Source of the DNA: Candidatus Methanomethylophilaceae archaeon
Lineage (GTDB): Archaea > Thermoplasmatota > Thermoplasmata > Methanomassiliicoccales > Methanomethylophilaceae
DNA: 16,865 bases
Reading direction: 5' to 3'
Assembly (NCBI GenBank): GCA_011620825.1
Contig: WOYN01000058.1
Coordinates: 1 to 16,865, forward strand
Part shown: positions 12,761 through 16,865 of the stretch, piece after piece
How positions within the stretch are numbered: the stretch's first letter is position 1
Layout: each line of letters opens with the position of its first letter
Notes under the pieces: model-generated
What the model saw: only the letters and a program-made list of their open reading frames with translations
What the model was told of the DNA's origin: nothing
Database searches by the model: none
Made by a program: the position numbers and the translations under genes

Positions 12761-14167
12761 TCAGGCCGCCTGTCCATCCTTGGGATGATATTTTTCCGCA
12801 TGCTTGAGGAAGTTCCTCAGAATGCTCTCCCCCCATATACCGGCGAGCAAAGAACCGACGATCTCGCCGAACGCCACTCCCCACCAGATGTAGTCCAGCG
12901 TACCGCCTATTCCGAAAAGGAATATGCAGAGGGGAATTTGTATCAGGTTTCTGACCAATGTCGACATCAGAGACTTGGTGCCCATTCCCAACGACTGGAA
13001 GAACGCAGAGGCGGTAGCCCCCCAGCTGGCGAACGGCAGGAATACGCATCCCACATGCAAGAGCATGACCATGTCCTCGCGGAGGTAGAAGGTCGATTCC
13101 GTGTAGGTGAATATCATCACCATGTACTGCGCGGTGATCGCCGTTATTATGCTGATCGCAAGCATGATCACCACGACCAGCTTCAGAGTATAGCGGTATG
13201 CTTCGTTTACGCGGTCGAAACGCCGGGCCCCGAACGCCGCTGCGCAGACCGGGACCATTGCACTTCCGGTGGCCATGAGCGGAATCATCAATATGCTGAT
13301 GATACGCCAGCTACTGGTGTAGATGGCCACTGCATCGTCGCCTCCTGCTCCTATCAGTATGATGTTCATCACTATCGAAACGAGAGATATGACCATCATC
13401 TCCAGGCTTGCGGGGATCCCGACCCTGAAGATCATCCTGTCGATCTTTCTGTCGAACTTGAATCCCCTGAGGGAGAGCGTGAGGTATGTATCGTTCTTTA
13501 CCTTGAACCAGTAAACAGCCACGCTCAAACCGATGAACATGGAGATGACCGTACCGACAGCGGCACCGGCTATGCCCCATCCCATTCCGAATCCGAACGG
13601 CTGGTATATCAGGAACGGATCGATGGCGAGGTTGATGCATGCGGTCAGTATCTGGATCGTCATCGACCTTTTTGCGGCACCTTCGGACCTGAGGAGGTTC
13701 GAGAACAGGCTGCTGAACATAATGATCGGTGAAAAGATGACGATCGGCAGAGCATATTGATAACACTCATCGATGATGTTCCCTCCGCCCATCAGCATGA
13801 GAAGCGGGCGCAGGAATACGCCCAGGACTGCGGCTATTGTCAAAGACGCGATGATCGTCAGTACTATAGCCTGGGCCGCAGACCTGTCGGCCCCCTGCTT
13901 ATCGCCCATGCCGATGTGCAATGCGACGGTCTGCGAGGCACCGACACCGATACCGTTTCCAACTGCCAGGATTATGAAGAAAACAGGAAAGACCAGGCCG
14001 ACGGCGGCCAGGGCGCTCGGCCCCAGACCGGTTACCCAGACCGAGTTGATGATGCTGTTGAGACTCTGGAATGTCATCGCGATGATGACAGGTACCATCA
14101 TCAAGACGATAGCTCTCCTGGGGTCGCCAAGAAGCTTTTCCACATCCTTTGTCATTGCTTCGCCCAT
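12761..14167 (-). CDS. MATE-family efflux transporter, copy 1
   Basis: The 468-residue membrane protein has the two-lobe, 12-helix pattern of the multidrug and toxic compound extrusion family, which exports drugs or metabolites with H+ or Na+ antiport. Family marks: LLGDPRRAIVLMMVPV (12-27), VWVTGLGPSALAAVGLVFP (43-61), VGNGIGVGAS (69-78) and LRSEGAAKRS (159-168). Where the other two copies have Asp before the FWV motif in helix 1, this one has Asn41 (NSIINSVWV). The ATG at 14167 lies 26 nt from a TATA box at 14190-14196; the alternative Met5 is less well placed. It is the most downstream of three tandem copies. Substrate unknown. Confidence 0.93.
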   Translation of the reverse strand: MGEAMTKDVEKLLGDPRRAIVLMMVPVIIAMTFQSLNSIINSVWVTGLGPSALAAVGLVFPVFFIILAVGNGIGVGASQTVALHIGMGDKQGADRSAAQAIVLTIIASLTIAAVLGVFLRPLLMLMGGGNIIDECYQYALPIVIFSPIIMFSSLFSNLLRSEGAAKRSMTIQILTACINLAIDPFLIYQPFGFGMGWGIAGAAVGTVISMFIGLSVAVYWFKVKNDTYLTLSLRGFKFDRKIDRMIFRVGIPASLEMMVISLVSIVMNIILIGAGGDDAVAIYTSSWRIISILMIPLMATGSAMVPVCAAAFGARRFDRVNEAYRYTLKLVVVIMLAISIITAITAQYMVMIFTYTESTFYLREDMVMLLHVGCVFLPFASWGATASAFFQSLGMGTKSLMSTLVRNLIQIPLCIFLFGIGGTLDYIWWGVAFGEIVGSLLAGIWGESILRNFLKHAEKYHPKDGQAA

Positions 14168-14189
14168 GTAGCGGGCTAATTCGATGCCG

Positions 14190-14197
14190 TATATTAG
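14190..14197 (-). promoter_or_regulatory. TATA box of MATE copy 1, overlapping the stop of copy 2
   Basis: Minus-strand CTAATATA is centred 26 nt before the ATG at 14167 and overlaps the TAA of the preceding gene (14194-14196). It predicts an independent leaderless transcript for copy 1. Confidence 0.5.
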
Positions 14198-15588
14198 AGT
14201 TGCGAAATCGGTCTTCCAATATGTGAATCACGTCTGAAAAGAACTATGGCCGCGACAAACGTAACGACACCGAAAGCGATCTCGCAGACGGTCATCCCCC
14301 ACCACATATAGGATGCGATACGGAATACGGAAAGCCATGCATAGACCGCGGCTATGGCCAGGTTTCTCACTATCGTCAGGAACAGAGATGCCGTTCCCAA
14401 TCCCATGGACTGCATCAGCGCCGATGATGCGTTGATAAGCGAAAAGGCGGGGAAGAACAGGGTACATACTACCAGCATATCGGCCATATACGGCCTAAGC
14501 CTGGCGGAGTCGTCGGAGAGCGTCATGAGCTCTGTCAGATAGGGGGCTAGCAACGCCGTGAGGACCGCGATAACCGCCATTATCGCCACAGATAGTTTGA
14601 TACCGTGGACAAAACTGACTTTTACTCTGTCTGGGTCTTTCATACCGAACGAAGCCGATAATATGGGTACCAGAGCAAAACCTATTGCCTGCGCCGGGAC
14701 CATCATTATCATTGCGATCCTCCACGTTACCTCGAAAACCGCGACCAGGTCGGTACCTCCGGTAAAAGATACCGAGCGCACGAAGAAAACCGACATCAGG
14801 GACATGATGACCAGTTCCACCGTCTGGGGGACGCCGACCTCGGATATCGATCTTACTTCGGAACGGGTAAATCTGAAGGATTTGAAAGATATCGGCGTAA
14901 GCACGTCCTTCTTCACCGCGTACCAGTAGACCGCGGGTATCATGGATATCGCGGCTGATACAACCATAGCGTAGGCCGCTCCGGCAATGCCCATGTCCAG
15001 CCAGTAGATGAACACCGGATCCAGTATGATGTTGAAGACCGCGGCCACCACCAAGATGAACGTGGACCTTTTTGCGGCGCCCTCGCCCCTCAGACACCCA
15101 GATAGCACCCCTCCCATCATCAGGAGAGGGGCGAAGATGATGACAGGATACGCATAATCGGTACAAAGTCCGATTATCCCTCCGGCCCCCATGTACCGCA
15201 TGACAGGGCCTACCGCCACTGCCAGTATGGCGAGGGATGCCACTCCGGCAATGAGAGTGATCACGACCGACTGCACCGCTGCGGAAGAAGCGGATTCCCG
15301 GTCCCCGGCACCTATCCGCTTGGATATCGCATAGGATGCGCCTGTGCCTATGCCGTTCCCGACGCTGATGATCGTCATATAAATCGGCGTTACGATGCTT
15401 ACGGCCGCGAGGGCGTCTGCCCCCAGACCGGAGACCCAGAACATGTCCGCCAGGCTGTTAAGATACTGGACCAACAGTGCCAGCGCTATAGGTGCTGACA
15501 TCCTGAGAACCGCTTTTCGGGGGTCGCCGAGGATGTTGTCCGAAGAATCGGTCAGATGCGGCGCCTCCTTCCGGTCATAGGGCGCCAT
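14194..15588 (-). CDS. MATE-family efflux transporter, copy 2
   Basis: The 464-residue protein has the same MATE layout: ILGDPRKAVLRMSAPI (19-34), LADMFWVSGLGADALAAVSIV (46-66) with the helix 1 acidic residue Asp48, VGNGIGTGAS (76-85) and LRGEGAAKRS (166-175). The N-terminus has a charged extension of about 17 residues (MAPYDRKEAPHLTDSSD). No other usable start codon occurs until Met30, inside helix 1, so the ATG at 15588 stands even though it makes a 37-nt overlap with the end of copy 3. That overlap argues for cotranscription of copies 3 and 2. I see no good ribosome-binding site. Substrate unknown. Confidence 0.92.
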   Translation of the reverse strand: MAPYDRKEAPHLTDSSDNILGDPRKAVLRMSAPIALALLVQYLNSLADMFWVSGLGADALAAVSIVTPIYMTIISVGNGIGTGASYAISKRIGAGDRESASSAAVQSVVITLIAGVASLAILAVAVGPVMRYMGAGGIIGLCTDYAYPVIIFAPLLMMGGVLSGCLRGEGAAKRSTFILVVAAVFNIILDPVFIYWLDMGIAGAAYAMVVSAAISMIPAVYWYAVKKDVLTPISFKSFRFTRSEVRSISEVGVPQTVELVIMSLMSVFFVRSVSFTGGTDLVAVFEVTWRIAMIMMVPAQAIGFALVPILSASFGMKDPDRVKVSFVHGIKLSVAIMAVIAVLTALLAPYLTELMTLSDDSARLRPYMADMLVVCTLFFPAFSLINASSALMQSMGLGTASLFLTIVRNLAIAAVYAWLSVFRIASYMWWGMTVCEIAFGVVTFVAAIVLFRRDSHIGRPISQL

Positions 15589-16865
15589 CGCTCTGACAGA
15601 TTATAACTTTCGGGATATCCCTTCGAACGTTCGAACGAACTTAACTTCCATTGTGCCAGCCCTAACATCAATAGTCCCCCTGCCACCTCTCCCAAGATGA
15701 GGAACCACCAAAGAGAATGGGGGGTTCCTATCAGGTACGCGGCGACAGCGAACAACACGACGAGCATAACATTGCGCATAAACGAGGATGCAAGTGCTAT
15801 GTTCGCGTTCTCAAGCGACTGCAGGAGCGACGAGCCTGTAAATATAAGGGACATCGCAGGCACCATGATGCAGAATACACGGATCATGTAGGTCATTTCA
15901 TCCCTTTCGGCTGCAAGTCCCCCCTCGTAAGTGAACGTGGCCGATGCCAGATCGGCAGTAATGAATAGGAATATCGCCAGGAGCGTCAGCATTTCCACTG
16001 TTTTCTTAACGCCATAGTAGTACGTGCTCCTGATCTTTCCATATTGTTCTGCACCGTATTGCGCCGAACAAATCGACACTATCGCTCCCCCGATGGCCTG
16101 GGCCGGTATCATTAGCAGATAAACGACCCTCCAACCTGTGGAGTACATCGCAACTCCCACTGTGCCAGCGACCATTATTACGAAGAAGTTCAGAAAAATA
16201 TTGAAGATGTTCATCACGGACAGTTCGGTAGCTTCGGGAAGACCGACCCTGAGAACGCCACTCATCTCTTTCGGGCTGTATTTTATATCCTTTCTTCCGA
16301 TCTTCAGGTACATGTCCTTTTTGATAAAGTACCAGTAAAATGCCAGTACGATGGAGGAGCCGAATGCGATAACTGTCGCCCAGGCCGCTCCCGCAACCCC
16401 CATTCCCAATCCGTATATCAGGATGGGATCCACGATTATGTTGACCACGGCTGAAAGCAGCTGAATATACATCGAACGTTTGGCAGCTCCCTCTCCGCGG
16501 ATTATTCCCGTGATTATTCCGTTCAGTATGATTATGAAAGCGGCTAGATAGAGCGGCGTGGCATAGTCGGTGCACAGTCCCAGAATATCGGAGCCCCCGA
16601 AGAGGATTATCGACGGCTCCATGGTTATCAAAAGAATAGGTATAAGGACAACCGATACCAGGATCGAAAGCAGCAGGGACTGCCCCGCCTTTGTTCCCGC
16701 CTCTTTCCTGTTATCGCGGCCTATACTGCGGGCTATCGCCGCAGAAGCTCCGATGCCCAGTCCGCTTCCGATGCCCATGACCGTGGCGAACACGGGATAG
16801 ACTATGCTTATGGAGGCCAACGGGACCGCTCCGAGGCCTGCGACCCAGAACGTGTCCACCAGGAC
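15552..16865 (-). CDS. MATE-family efflux transporter, copy 3, N-terminus cut by window edge
   Basis: 437 codons are open to the right edge. The first visible residues are VLVDTFWVAGLG, which match residues 45-56 of copy 2, so roughly 40-45 residues are missing. The GTG at 16859 is internal and not the start. Family marks: DTFWVAGLG with the helix 1 Asp, GIGSGLGIGAS and IRGEGAAKRSMY. The C-terminus has a basic tail (ERWRPMTGRRRRI) made of sequence overlapping the start of copy 2. It differs from copies 1 and 2 more than they differ from each other in the N-terminal motifs (VPLASISIV for ALAAVSIV), so it is probably an older duplicate. Confidence 0.92.
   Translation of the reverse strand, partial: VLVDTFWVAGLGAVPLASISIVYPVFATVMGIGSGLGIGASAAIARSIGRDNRKEAGTKAGQSLLLSILVSVVLIPILLITMEPSIILFGGSDILGLCTDYATPLYLAAFIIILNGIITGIIRGEGAAKRSMYIQLLSAVVNIIVDPILIYGLGMGVAGAAWATVIAFGSSIVLAFYWYFIKKDMYLKIGRKDIKYSPKEMSGVLRVGLPEATELSVMNIFNIFLNFFVIMVAGTVGVAMYSTGWRVVYLLMIPAQAIGGAIVSICSAQYGAEQYGKIRSTYYYGVKKTVEMLTLLAIFLFITADLASATFTYEGGLAAERDEMTYMIRVFCIMVPAMSLIFTGSSLLQSLENANIALASSFMRNVMLVVLFAVAAYLIGTPHSLWWFLILGEVAGGLLMLGLAQWKLSSFERSKGYPESYNLSERWRPMTGRRRRI

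Noticed and set aside
12703..12801. N-terminal extension of metG
   Set aside because: Overlaps the MATE copy 1 gene and its TATA region; MSKVCINIAWPY is the normal MetRS start.
12410..13732. Long plus-strand open frame (440 codons) across metG and MATE copy 1
   Set aside because: Antisense shadow: it spans the start of one clear gene and most of another, and its product is rich in His, Asp and Arg with no domain pattern.
1..16865. CRISPR arrays, insertion sequences, integrases, attachment sites, toxin-antitoxin pairs
   Set aside because: No regularly spaced repeats, transposase motifs or terminal inverted repeats were seen; the tRNA-Cys 3' end shows no duplicated copy that I could find.

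Overview
The window looks like a chromosomal segment of a euryarchaeon, most probably from Thermoplasmata and plausibly the gut methanogen order Methanomassiliicoccales. The archaeal call rests on a TATA-binding protein gene, archaeal-type TATA boxes in front of most first genes, a two-subunit dihydroorotate dehydrogenase, a DUF362 ferredoxin-like protein and a long archaeal MetRS. The order-level call is weaker. It leans on overall protein character and on the fact that none of the 17 complete stop codons is TAG (13 TGA, 4 TAA), which fits a pyrrolysine-using lineage. No methanogenesis or pyl gene is present to prove it.

Layout, left to right: (1) 1-902, minus: truncated ABC-transporter substrate-binding protein. 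(2) 1100-1525, minus: small SpeD-like pyruvoyl decarboxylase homologue with a leader hairpin. (3) 1791-3459, plus: DUF362/2x[4Fe-4S] protein followed at 4 nt by the RNA 2',3'-cyclic phosphodiesterase ThpR. (4) 3511-4785, plus: three overlapping small membrane-anchored secreted proteins; the first two share a pilin-like N-terminus. (5) 4786-5991, minus: SufS-type cysteine desulfurase, divergent from (6) 6070-8150, plus: pyrD, pyrK and a small TPR protein. (7) 8151-8981, minus: cysteine-rich protein of unknown function. (8) 9070-9143, plus: tRNA-Cys(GCA). (9) 9220-9768, plus: tbp, with an unusual repeated TATA region. (10) 9800-16865, minus: three tandem MATE-family transporters (the most upstream one cut by the window edge), then metG and a PHP-domain phosphoesterase.

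Genes that begin a transcription unit mostly have a TATA box centred about 24-30 nt before the start codon, so their mRNAs should be leaderless or nearly so. Several genes inside operons instead have clear Shine-Dalgarno sequences or ATGA overlaps. Two convergent gene pairs abut exactly, with back-to-back stops forming TGATCA. There is no IS element, CRISPR array, integrase or other mobile gene, and no stretch over 300 bases without a gene. I do not see a clear new defence or metabolic system. The least explained parts are the three-gene secreted cassette, the divergent SpeD homologue, the cysteine-rich orphan, the tbp promoter and the MetRS C-terminal tail.
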